Source: Zygaena filipendulae (Eukaryota; Arthropoda; Insecta; Lepidoptera; Zygaenidae). Taken from it: a DNA stretch of 64,000 bases. Within the stretch, counting starts at the first letter, position 1. Every line of letters starts with the position of its first letter. The notes under the pieces were generated by a model. It did no database searches and was not told the origin of the DNA. It saw nothing but the letters and a program-made list of their open reading frames with translations. Where the stretch lies: contig OU015649.1 of assembly GCA_907165275.2 (NCBI GenBank), positions 10,384,001-10,448,000 of the forward strand, written 5' to 3'. Both the position numbers and the translations under genes were made by a program. This document shows, piece after piece, positions 55,601-64,000 of the stretch.

Positions 55601-58600
55601 GTCATTGTTGTAACAAATCCATCGAACCCATGTGGCTCGGTCTATAAGAAGGAGCATTTAAATGAAATATTAGATATAGCATCAAGAAACTTTGTGCCTA
55701 TTATAGCTGACGAAATTTACGAACACATGGTATTTTCTGACAACGAATATACCGCTATATCAGCCCTATCGAAGGATGTGCCAGTTCTCTCGTGCAGTGG
55801 CATCACCAAAAGGTTCTTAGTTCCCGGTTGGCGCATGGGCTGGGTTATTATCCACGACCGGAAAAATATATTCGGCGAAGAGATTCGTCAAGGCTTGATT
55901 AATTTGTCAACAAAAATAATGGGTCCAAATGCCATAGTGCAACGAGCTCTACCGGCTATATTAAAACTGACACCGCAGAGTTTTTTCGACGAAGTGATCC
56001 TGTTTATCGAGGTGAGTGGAAGTTTCCGCACTTCAATAAGCTGTAGGCTTGGGAACGCATTGAATTTTATTTTGTTCTTAACTGGCTGTGCTTGGCATGC
56101 GTTGCAATGCCAGCCGCGCGACGACAAAGTAACGCACGCGGTTACGATTTTGTTTAGGACTTATTTTGGCCAGAAAACTTCGTGGGCGAACTCGCAAAAA
56201 ATCACCATTTCGTTTTAATGTCTGATGAATGGGATAGAAGTCAATCAAATGGATAGAAATTAAAATTAAAATTGAAATCTTTAGAAACCAAATATTAATT
56301 TTGATGATAGTAGGTATGCCAACTGTTGTTTATATCTGTGATAAGATGTATGAAATACAAAGACATTCTATATATTAAAATATCATTGATGAAATAATAA
56401 CAAAATCAACTATTATAAATGCGAAAGTGAGTTTGATTCTTTGTTACGCATTCACGCCTTAACGGCTCAACCGATCATAATGGAAATTTTGCATACTTAC
56501 CTACACATATTACGTCAGGGGTAGGTAGGTACAGAGAAGGACATCATTTATTATGGTAATAATAGGGAAAGGAAGGCTTTTTATCCAGGGATTTTCGCGA
56601 AAACTCCGAAATTAACGCGGATGAAACTGCATAAAATGTTGCATATTATCTATATGCTACACGTTGTTAAGAGTAAAGGATATAGGGATCTTGGAAATTA
56701 ACGCGGGTGAAATCGCGCAGAACAGCTTTCAATAACTCGCGTTCAGTTGCACGTGCTACTAATAACTTTTGATTGAGTACCCAGTACCCACAGTCCACAA
56801 CATCACATAGGTACTCGTACCGGTGCGGATCTAGGATTTGGTTTAGGGAGGGGGCAATTGGGTATTCTCCAAGGTTTGAATATCAAAATTCTAATTAGTC
56901 CGTCAGTTAGAAAATAAAAAAATAATAGACACGTATTTTTTGCTTTTTCAATTTAATGAAAATGAACATAGATAAAGCGCATTAAAGTTTAGGGTGGGGG
57001 GCTCGTGACGTCAATATTCATTATAAGCGCCATACAAACCGCATTGAATTGTGACGTCACGCGAAATTTCAACTCAATGTATCTCTGTTATTTTTTGAGT
57101 ACGTAAAAAAAGAAAAAATACGTGTCCAATATTTTTTACTAATCTACACGACGGACAAAAAAAATTTTTTTTGTCAAGTAGCCAATTTTGGTTACACCAC
57201 GAAATTTTTTGAATTTACAAGGTCAGAGATTTTTATAGGGTCCGATTAAAGTACCATAGATATTTAGTACTCAGGGGGCAAATGCACCCACTGCCCCTTT
57301 GTATATCCACACCCCTGACTCGTACAATAGGTATTAATATTATTATTAATTGTCAGTGTATTTACAGAACCAAGCAAATGTTGCATACAAAGAACTACTT
57401 AATGCACCCGGGTTGCGTCCAATTAAACCTCAAGGAGCTATGTACATGATGATAGAAATAAAAATGCCACTGTTTCCAAAATTCAAGACTGAATTCCAGT
57501 TTGTGGAGCGTTTGGTGGCTGAACAATCAGTTTTTTGTTTACCTGGCAAGGTATGAAATCATAATATTTAAGTATTTCTTAGTAGTTGTTACGCATACGG
57601 TTGCCCTACGGAAAAACAAAGCAACTGACATTTTTCACAAAATTAGATTTTTTGTAATTTTTACACCTTTCACGCATAGATAAAGGAAGTTCCTACATAC
57701 TCACAACCATCAAAAAGGCTCTTTAGTCTCAGAGAAATTATAATCAAGAAAATCGTTAACTAACTATGAAAGGTGTGTTTTAAATAAAGCGATTTCCGGT
57801 AAAATTTATTGCGCTGCAATTACTTAGTTTTTCCGTAGGGCAGTTGCATAGATCTTTTCGTGTTGTGATCTTGTCTCTAATATATATAAATCACGTGTCA
57901 CGTTGTTTGTCCGCGATGGACTCCGAAACTACTGAACGAATTTTGATAAAATTTTGTAACCATTTATAATATGGTCCAACTTAAAAGATAGGATAGTTTT
58001 TATCCCGGAATTCCCTCAGGAACTGAAGGACATAGAGTACTTTTTTCCCGCAACCTCCGCGGGAACTCCGAAATTACCACGGATGAAAGCGCGGGGGACA
58101 GCTAGTATTCATTATTCATGTTGGATAACTTACGGAGAGACTTTTGAATTCTGCTAATTATAATAGGTAAAACATCAAGACTGTTTTTTCAATATCTTTT
58201 ATCTTATCTTCTTAATCTTAATAATCTAATATATATAAATCACGTGTCACGTTGTTTGTCCGCGATGGACTCCGAAACTACTGAACGGATTTTGATAAAA
58301 TTTTGTAATCATTCATAAAATGGTCCAACTTAAAAGATAGGATGGTTTTTATCACGGAATTCCCGCGGGAACTCCGAAATTACCGCGGATGAAATCGCGG
58401 GGGACAGCTAGTCTTAGTAAATCACGTGTCACGTTTGTCCGCGATGGACTCCGAAACTACTGAACGGATTTTGATAAAATTTTGTAACCATTCATAATAT
58501 GGTCCAACTTAAAAGATAGGATAGTTTTTATCCCGGAATTCCCACGGGAACTCCGGAATTACCGCGGATGAAATCGCGGGGGACAACTAGTCTAATATAT

Positions 58601-60031
58601 ATAAATCACGTGTCACGTTGTTTGTCCGCGATGGCCTCCGAAACTACTGAACGGATTTTGATAAAATTTTGTAACCATTTATAATATGGTCCAACTTAAA
58701 AGATAGGATAGTTTTTATCCCGGAATTCCCGCGGGAACTCCGGAATTAATGCGGGGAACTGCTTATCACCGTAAACTACTGTCAGGGGTACAAAGAAGGA
58801 CGTATAGTAGGTACTTTTTTCCCGGAATTAACTCCGAAATTACCGCGGATGAAGTTATATCTTAATATACAACGTGTTAATGAATTAACTGAAAACTAGA
58901 AAGTAGTTTGCTCAGAATCAACTAGCGAATCGATCGAACTATGTTTTAATATAGATTATATTTTTTCATTTTTACTAACCCATGTCTAAATTATTTATAA
59001 TACAATATTTGGCGCGTACGCCACCCGCAGCAAAAAAAATTCGATCAGGTATGCGCGGGCGTAGCGCTTGGAATTTCGTAGATAGGTCACGTCCAAACTA
59101 ATGTTGAACAACATTTAAAGCATAAATTTTTCGACATAAAATATACTTGAATCATATTATTATTTATTTTTTTAAATGGGGTGTATCAGGTTTTCAGATA
59201 ATTCATTAACACGTTGTATATAAATCACGTGTCACGTTGTTTGTCAGCGATGGACTCCGAAACTACTGAACGGATTTTGATAAAATTTTGTAACCATTTA
59301 TATTATGGTCCAACTTGACAGATAGGATAGTTTTTATCACGGAATTCCCGCGGGAACTCCGGAATTAATGCGGGGAACAGTTAATCACCGTAAACTACTG
59401 TCAGGGGTACAAAGAAGGATACAGAAACTCCGAAATTACCGCGGATGAAATCGCGGGGGACAGCTAAGGATAGTTTTTATCCCAGAGTTCCCGCGGGAAC
59501 TCCGAAACTACCGCGGATGAAATCGCGGGGGACAGCTAGTAATAGTATAAAACAAAGTCGCTTCCCGCTGTCTGTCTGTCTATCCCTACTCCCTATTTAT
59601 CTATGTTTGGACCTTTAAAACTACGCAACGGATTTTCATGTGGTTTTCACCAATAGATTCATGAGGAAGGTTTGTATCTGTATTTTATCCTGGAATTCCC
59701 GGGAGAAGTCCGAAATTACCGCGGGCGAAAGCTAGTTAGTACATATTTAATTAATTCTCCCTCCACCCACCGGTGGACAGGACGCGAACCCACTTAGGTA
59801 TCTAACTACAACCGCTGCATTTATTAATTTAAACTTTTCTAGTGTTTCGAGTATCCAAATTTTATGAGGATTGTATTAACAGTCCCGGCTGATATATTGC
59901 AAGAAGCATGCAGCAGGATAAAGATATTCTGCAGAGATCACATCGTATACAATGAAAAATTAAAGGAAATAGAAAGCGGTGTTATACCTGTGCCGAACGA
60001 AGTTAATATTATATCTTCGAAAGACGTTTAG
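49607..60031 (+). CDS. TAT: Tyrosine aminotransferase
   Basis: PLP-dependent class I aminotransferase; in animals it converts tyrosine and 2-oxoglutarate to 4-hydroxyphenylpyruvate, the first step of tyrosine breakdown. Exons 49607-49751, 52331-52659, 55538-56011, 57368-57550 and 59843-60031 total 1320 nt, 439 residues (human 454). Seen are [85 protein letters not shown] (Asp216 and Tyr219 for PLP), [16 protein letters not shown] with the Schiff-base Lys249, [10 protein letters not shown] and [15 protein letters not shown]. All active-site residues are kept. Introns are 0.7-3.5 kb and filled with repeats; intron 1 has a copy of the 23-bp word. The ATG at 49607 is chosen because it is the first in frame; one residue run matches the vertebrate N-terminus soon after. 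Confidence 0.96.
50003..50200 (+). repeat. Lepidopteran 'CCGCGG' interspersed repeat
   Basis: TAT intron 1. Begins CCTAGCTATCCCCCGCGG. Internal ATGAAAATCCGTTGCGTAGG. Confidence 0.78.
50245..50450 (+). repeat. Lepidopteran 'CCGCGG' interspersed repeat (degraded)
   Basis: TAT intron 1. Landmarks are TACTAGCTGTTCCTTGTG, GAGAAAAAGTACCCTATGTT and CTTGAAAGCGTAACAAACAA. The CCGCGG core is lost. Confidence 0.65.
51051..51384. mobile_element. TIR MITE (TAGGGGGCGGCCATTAAT ends)
   Basis: Left TAGGGGGCGGCCATTAATAC; right complementary to TAAGGGAGCGTCCATTAATC. It contains two C-runs (CCCCCCCC) near the left end. TAT intron 1. Confidence 0.8.
51523..51720 (+). repeat. Lepidopteran 'CCGCGG' interspersed repeat (degraded)
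   Basis: TAT intron 1. Landmarks are TTCTAGCTGTTACAAAACC, GGGATAAAAGTACCCTGTCT and GAAAGCGTAACAAACAAAC. Confidence 0.7.
52091..52113 (-). repeat. 23-bp dispersed word, copy E
   Basis: In TAT intron 1, 218 bp before exon 2. It directly abuts a degenerate relative of the GC-rich palindrome (52114-52225). Confidence 0.9.
52114..52225. repeat. Degenerate GC-rich palindrome
   Basis: Shares GGCCACAGCTATCAGCGGCG and ATCATTTGTTTTTGCCGCCG with the element at 31251-31410 but lacks its outer ends. Confidence 0.65.
53261..54126 (+). repeat. Tandem duplication, two 435-bp units
   Basis: Units 53261-53695 and 53696-54126 align end to end (TAATACAGTTGCTCAAAAAG at both starts). Each unit ends in a hairpin with complementary arms such as GTCATTGCAAAGAGTTCCGA / TCGGAACTCTTTGCAATGAC around CCTTCGGCTGCGCCTCGG. 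Short ORFs here are not genes. TAT intron 2. Confidence 0.88.
54148..54625 (+). repeat. Two to three 'CCGCGG' repeat units
   Basis: Successive starts CTAGCTGTCCCCCGCGATTT near 54151 and 54437 with TTAGCCGTTCCCCGCATTAA between. TAT intron 2, opposite orientation to the array in intron 4. Confidence 0.82.
54962..55162 (-). repeat. Lepidopteran 'CCGCGG' interspersed repeat
   Basis: TAT intron 2. Landmarks are TCGCTTCCGCAGTTCGCTG, TACTGAACGGATTTTCATAC and AACCGCGTGGGACAGCTAGT. Confidence 0.8.
56405..56735 (-). repeat. Lepidopteran 'CCGCGG' interspersed repeat
   Basis: TAT intron 3. Landmarks are TTATAAATGCGAAAGTGAG, ACGGCTCAACCGATCATAAT and AACGCGGGTGAAATCGCGCA. It includes an inner duplication of the end motif. 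Confidence 0.7.
57884..59745 (-). repeat. Array of 'CCGCGG' repeat units filling TAT intron 4
   Basis: At least five units share AATCACGTGTCACGTTGTTT, GATGGACTCCGAAACTACTG, CGGATTTTGATAAAATTTTG and TCGCGGGGGACAGCTAGT. They begin near 57890, 58230, 58418, 58598 and 59222. A final unit (59540-59745) is of the 'GTCGCTTCCCGCTGTCTG' type. The array is interrupted by a MITE at 58868-59222. Confidence 0.85.
58868..59222. mobile_element. TIR MITE, copy 2, nested in the array
   Basis: Inverted relative to 37474-37834. Ends ATACAACGTGTTAATGAATT and AATTCATTAACACGTTGTAT, giving about 30-bp inverted repeats. It interrupts a CCGCGG unit. Confidence 0.8.
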
Positions 60032-60252
60032 AACTATTCATAAATATAATTTGATTATTAGATACTAAGTTGGACCACTATTAAAATCAATGAGTGGACT
60101 GAATAGCTACAAATACCTATTTTAAATTTTTTCGTCTGTTATACATTGATCGTAATTTTTTTACATCAATCGTTTGTTATTAAAATATAAGTATCTAGGT
60201 ACCTACTAATCATTAATAATATCCTTAAATAATATTAATTTGTGTTTTATTT

Positions 60253-60258
60253 AATAAA
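60253..60258 (+). terminator. Candidate poly(A) signal for TAT
   Basis: AATAAA 221 bp after the TAT stop codon, in TTTATTTAATAAATCTGG. Usage is inferred. Confidence 0.5.
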
Positions 60259-60456
60259 TCTGGTTACCTTCATTAAACCTTTCAGAACATGGTAGGTAAA
60301 TCTACTATGGTTAATGTGCATTAGCTTGGTAAGTAAGGTATTCTAGTGCAGTGGAATGAGTACCTAGTGAATAGGAAGGTAGAATGGCATAATAATATAA
60401 GTTGTAGTTGTCAGATGTAGAGAGGAGCGGATAGAGCTGTTGAATCGAAAAATACC

Positions 60457-60860
60457 TGGGGCTTGTCATTGACAACCGAAGTGGACATATCACATTCAGC
60501 AGGTCTGCGATAAGCTACGTACGATATTAGCAAAAGTCACCATAATAAAATATAAAATACCATACCCAACTCTCAGACGAAATAAAAAGTCACCCAACTC
60601 TGCTATTATTGTATAAAACCTATGGGAGAATCAATAATTTTGTATGGACTGAGTAGCTATGGAAGAACTTGCAAATCACACCTCAATTCTATTCACGATC
60701 TACAACTTCGTATTCTTAAAACCATTGTGCCATCTAATATTATCTAATATAAAAAAAAAGTATAAAGATACATACTCCGAGCTATTTCGTTTCTGTAGGG
60801 TCATGCCAGTTCATACTAAGTTAAAATGCACATTATTGACAGAATAATTCTTCAACGTAG
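60457..60860 (+). pseudogene. Decayed non-LTR reverse transcriptase fragment
   Basis: Frames broken by stops and shifts read YLGLVIDNRSGHITFS, PMGESIILYGLSSYGRTCKS and HLNSIHDLQLRILKTIVPSN, characteristic of the region after the LINE reverse transcriptase. Not a host gene. Confidence 0.65.
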
Positions 60861-60974
60861 ACATACAACAACCTGTTAGTCACCCAACAAGAACACGTAG
60901 TGTGACTAACGCTAAACTTAATATCCCGCCCTTCTGTAATCATTACGGTAGGCAGACATGTAATAGTACATTGT

Positions 60975-61475
60975 TATCCAAGGGGTGAAAGTAACTTATT
61001 TAGTCCCGAGACGGGGTTTGGCGCCTATAGATCGAGGGACTAAATAAGTCTTTCTCCCGAGGGTAACACTGTGCTTTTCATTACGAATGCAAGGAAAGTC
61101 AAAATAAAAATAGGAATTAGCTAAAGAAAAAATGAGTGAAGATCGGATAGTCGCTTGACACTTTCCCACCTATTTCTTTTTCTTTGGCCAGCTAGCTATT
61201 CAGCCTTTTTTATTCTTTGGCAGCTTAAGAAAAAGTGAGTGAATTTTATTTTAATTAATACCTACTTAAACTTTACGTTATTTCAATTTTACATCGCGCT
61301 GGCTGTATAGAAAGTTGAAACATGGTTCAATAGAAATGTGAAAATAGACCTAGCTTTTTTTTAATAATTTGACAGTTGTCAGTTGAAAGCGATTCTCCCT
61401 AGGGCTGAAAAGGGTTACTTTCAACCCGCTTCTCAGGCAACTTCAGACCTACTTTCCGAGTATGAGTAATGAAAA
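60975..61475. repeat. Long repeat, inverted copy of 38266-38650
   Basis: Shares CCGAGACGGGGTTTGGCGCC, ATTACGAATGCAAGGAAAG, GAAAGCGATTCTCCCTAGGG and CAACCCGCTTCTCAGGCAAC. It has an extra AT-rich centre relative to the other copy. Confidence 0.75.
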
Positions 61476-62014
61476 ATAACTTACCCAATGACATTAAAAA
61501 CGATATAAATTCTAAAAACATAAAACAAAAACTAAATAAGTCCACGATAATCCCGAAAAATAAATAATTTAAAAATAAAAAAATAATAATAGGTAAAAAA
61601 AAATATTGTTTTTGAAATTTGTACAAAAAAAGAATCATTTACATTGTATATACATTATACATTGTGTCCACTACCTACACAATATTATTATCATGGTTAT
61701 AGTAGGTACCTACATGTACTGTGCAACTGCAACTGGCGAGGTGTACCCACTCGGTGTGATATTTTTGTTTGTCACAGAATTCTATTCACTGTAGTTACCT
61801 AATATGAAATATCCTTGCCTACTATCTTGGGGTGCGCTCCGAGTGTTGCTTAGGTATGTAAATAAATAAGTAAGCTACCTTTACTTGTCTAGTTTAATGA
61901 CGAATGGCGGTGTTTGGGTAAACCTGTAAAGGTTTTTAACACCTTTAAGAAGTTATAAATGGAAAAACCAATGTATATTTACTTTAAATAAATAAATAAA
62001 TAATCGCAGAGCGT

Positions 62015-62330
62015 CTCAGAACAGTAGCAGAGCGTTAAGTCGAAATGAACGATAGTGAATAATGAGTGGAAACAGTGAAATATGATGGGGTGTTCGCTGG
62101 GAGGTTATCTTTTTACTATATAACTTCCTACAGAGCATCCTATTAAGGTCCAACCTGAGGGTCCTACTGTGAAGAATTGCTTCCAGAAGTCCAGGTAAAT
62201 CATTGAAATGCATCACACCAATGCATTTCAAAGTAAATAACTTCAGACTAAAGAAACAACTGAATTGGCTATATAGACCAAGTTTCCTTTGCCTTCCCCG
62301 AGAGGGGTAAACTTCACCAAAAAAAGATCT
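62015..62330 (+). repeat. Hairpin-core repeat copy
   Basis: Landmarks are GGAAACAGTGAAATATGATG, TTGAAATGCATCACACCAAT and CTTTGCCTTCCCCGAGAGG. Confidence 0.78.
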
Positions 62331-62499
62331 ATTGTCGGACTTTTGGAAAATAGAATACGTATGTTCTCTTATTCGTCTGTGATAGAATAGAAGTTTATTT
62401 GGTACACAGGTCTACAGGTAGTGAATACAATATTATCTTTGTAGTGATTATATGTATTAACTTTGTTTGGTACCAAAATAAAAAATGGACGTTAGTTTT

Positions 62500-62815
62500 A
62501 TTTCTTTATTTTACAAACTAATATATTGTGTGAACGTAAGGGAATGGTTATACATTGTTATATTGCATTGTTATTCTGATGTACATAGTCTTGTTTTTTG
62601 TTGCAATGTTGTATAACAATGTCACATGATGTGGACGTGTTATACATAATATAACGTGTTACATAATCTATACTCACCGTTCCAGAACTTCCAGTAAAGC
62701 ATCGAAATGCATCTCATTGATGAATTTCAATGTAAATATCTTCTGAAAATAAAAACATATGAACTGGCTGTATGGACTTAAATTCCTTTGCCTTGCATAA
62801 GAAGTATATTTGAGA
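62500..62815 (+). repeat. Hairpin-core repeat copy (rearranged)
   Basis: The 5' part GTTAGTTTTATTTCTTTATT and the 3' part CATCGAAATGCATCTCATTG ... GAACTGGCTGTATGGACTT are separated by unrelated sequence rich in TTGTTATA. Confidence 0.65.
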
Positions 62816-62845
62816 AAAAAACTATTCCTGGAACTGTTCACAAAT

Positions 62846-63081
62846 GGACATAGATAAGCAATAATGTGTTAACCCACACTGGAGAAATTTTGAGTAAATC
62901 GCGTTTCAAAATTATAGCGCCATTTTCTGACAATATTTTTTTATGTTCATTATTTAGTTACATACTTAAACAATATAATAAGGTAAACACATAATTAAAA
63001 AACGTTCCCTAACTCTCAATAAATCGTTCTGAATAGATAACTTAATTTTGTGGGTTAAAATGTTATTGCTTATCTGCGTCC
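62846..63081. mobile_element. MITE with GGAC...GTCC ends, fuller copy
   Basis: Left GGACATAGATAAGCAATAAT and right ATTGCTTATCTGCGTCC form about 30-bp inverted repeats extended by GTTAACCCAC / GTGGGTTAA. It is flanked by AAAT at 62842-62845 and 63082-63085. Second copy of the element at 7008-7222. Confidence 0.85.
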
Positions 63082-63134
63082 AAATTAACTAGACTTAAGT
63101 CTTAAGTTGTTGGAGTATCTTTATGTAGTTTGTG

Positions 63135-63510
63135 GTTGTTGGCGGGATTTTTAGCAGAAAGGACGTCAGTTTTACTTCATTGTTTTGCAAATTAATTTAT
63201 CGTGACTAATATTGTGTGAATGTGGTGGATTTTGCATAATAGTGATCCATTAGTGATGAAAAGTGTGTGGAAACAGTGAAATAAGATGAAATAGGGCGTT
63301 CATCGGGAGGTTGTCGTTTTACTATACAACTTCACACAGAGCGTCCTATTAAGGTTCAATTGTAAAGAGTTGCTGCCAAAAGTTCCGGTAAAGCATCGAA
63401 ATGCATTTCACCAATGCATTTCGATGTAAATAACTTTAAAAGAAAAATACCAATGAATTGGCTGTATGGACTTAGATTCCTTTGCCTTCCCCATCGGGGT
63501 AAATTAAAAT
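63135..63510 (+). repeat. Hairpin-core repeat, full copy
   Basis: Best-preserved hairpin: CATCGAAATGCAT and ATGCATTTCGATG pair over 13 bp around a 7-base loop (TTCACCA). Ends CTTTGCCTTCCCCATCGGGG. Confidence 0.82.
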
Positions 63511-63697
63511 GAAATGGTGTAAGTCTAGTTAATTTGTGGTGTGTATGTTCTACAAACGTTGTGAATTATATAAAATCACAGACGATTAAGAGAATTTTGA
63601 CAAAGGATAATAATAGTAATACGTACACTTTTTGATCTCGGTGTTTGTCGAGTAGATTACAGTTTAAATTAAGTATTGTTTTAGCATTTTCTTAATA

Positions 63698-64000
63698 ATG
63701 TCTCAGCTAAAAACCAACAAAAAATTCAAATGGGCATTGGATTTTAATCAAAAGTAAGTTCACATCTTATTTCGTCTGCGGTTCACGTCTTATATATTCG
63801 GATTCCTCGACTCACCTGATTATTTACGGAAGTTTCAACGACGTAGGTAATTCGTCTGTGCGAATAAGTGCTAAACGTAATCTTTAAATTTTAAAGTTAT
63901 GCGATACCGACACGTGAGTTACCTGAATTATTTTCCTTTACAGGTCTCGAACACAGTCGTCTGAATTACCGTCCCCTCCTGGCTACAGTCAATCTGCTAA
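63698..64000 (+). CDS. Unrecognised gene, first two exons (partial)
   Basis: ATG at 63698 opens MSQLKTNKKFKWALDFNQ with a GTAAGT donor after 63753. An acceptor TTTACAG precedes 63944, and the frame continues KSRTQSSELPSPPGYSQSA to the window end. Lys- and Ser/Pro-rich, no domain visible yet. Codon phase (2 nt carried over) is consistent across the intron. I do not recognise the protein. Confidence 0.6.

Larger units (their letters stand above)
60032..63697. other. Intergenic region TAT to next gene
   Basis: Contains a decayed LINE fragment (60457-60860), a long repeat (60975-61475), three hairpin-core repeats and one MITE. No intact gene seen. The stretch 61480-62010 is AT-rich without recognisable content. 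Confidence 0.6.

Noticed and set aside
59760..59842. tRNA-like GGGTTCGCGTCC on the minus strand
   Set aside because: Only a B-box-like stretch; no A box at the right distance and no foldable stems.
1..64000. CRISPR arrays, bacterial operons, telomeric repeats
   Set aside because: None present; the window is spliced eukaryotic DNA and no telomeric repeat run was seen.

Overview
This window looks like nuclear DNA from a moth or butterfly (Lepidoptera). It is AT-rich. Its genes are animal housekeeping genes split by many short introns with GT-AG borders. The non-coding DNA is packed with repeats typical of lepidopteran genomes: SINE-like units ending near 'CCGCGGGGGACAGCTAGT', palindromic MITEs, a tRNA-derived SINE and non-LTR retrotransposons. 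The species cannot be named from sequence alone, and no bacterial, CRISPR or viral locus was seen.

Layout. 3-10222 (+): the 3' nine exons of AMBRA1, an autophagy and cullin-adaptor scaffold. 10223-16882: repeat-rich intergenic DNA. 16883-21709 (-): complete Mo25/CAB39, six exons. 21710-27713: intergenic DNA with MITEs, a THAP-domain relic and a truncated LINE. 27714-31033 (+): complete lysyl-tRNA synthetase, eight exons. 31437-32312 (-): an intronless OTUD6B-like deubiquitinase. 35149-36601 (+): PAF-AH alpha subunit, four exons, predicted inactive. 39471-41607 (-): complete NDUFAF6, five exons. 41855-47522 (+): a full-length non-LTR retrotransposon with two ORFs and a target-site duplication, sitting 248 bp upstream of the NDUFAF6 start codon. 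49607-60031 (+): complete tyrosine aminotransferase, five exons with repeat-filled introns. 63698-64000 (+): the first two exons of an unrecognised gene.

The genes do not form a pathway; they are independent housekeeping neighbours in mixed orientations. AMBRA1/Mo25, KARS/OTUD6B and PAF-AH/NDUFAF6 are convergent. Mo25/KARS, OTUD6B/PAF-AH and NDUFAF6/TAT are divergent. Exon models were built by joining reading frames across GT-AG (one GC-AG) borders. In every complete gene the lengths close exactly in frame.

The most unusual unexplained signal is a 23-bp word (CCAGAGAGAAGG... ending ATCACTACG) present in five identical copies with unrelated flanks. It lies near gene 5' regions and always has the same orientation relative to the downstream gene. 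Two copies are bracketed by 9-bp direct repeats. Other notable items are a predicted pseudo-enzyme PAF-AH, a GC-AG intron in Mo25, an AUG-less ORF2 in the retrotransposon, a THAP relic with one stop where a Trp is expected, and a hairpin-bearing repeat core shared by two different element types.
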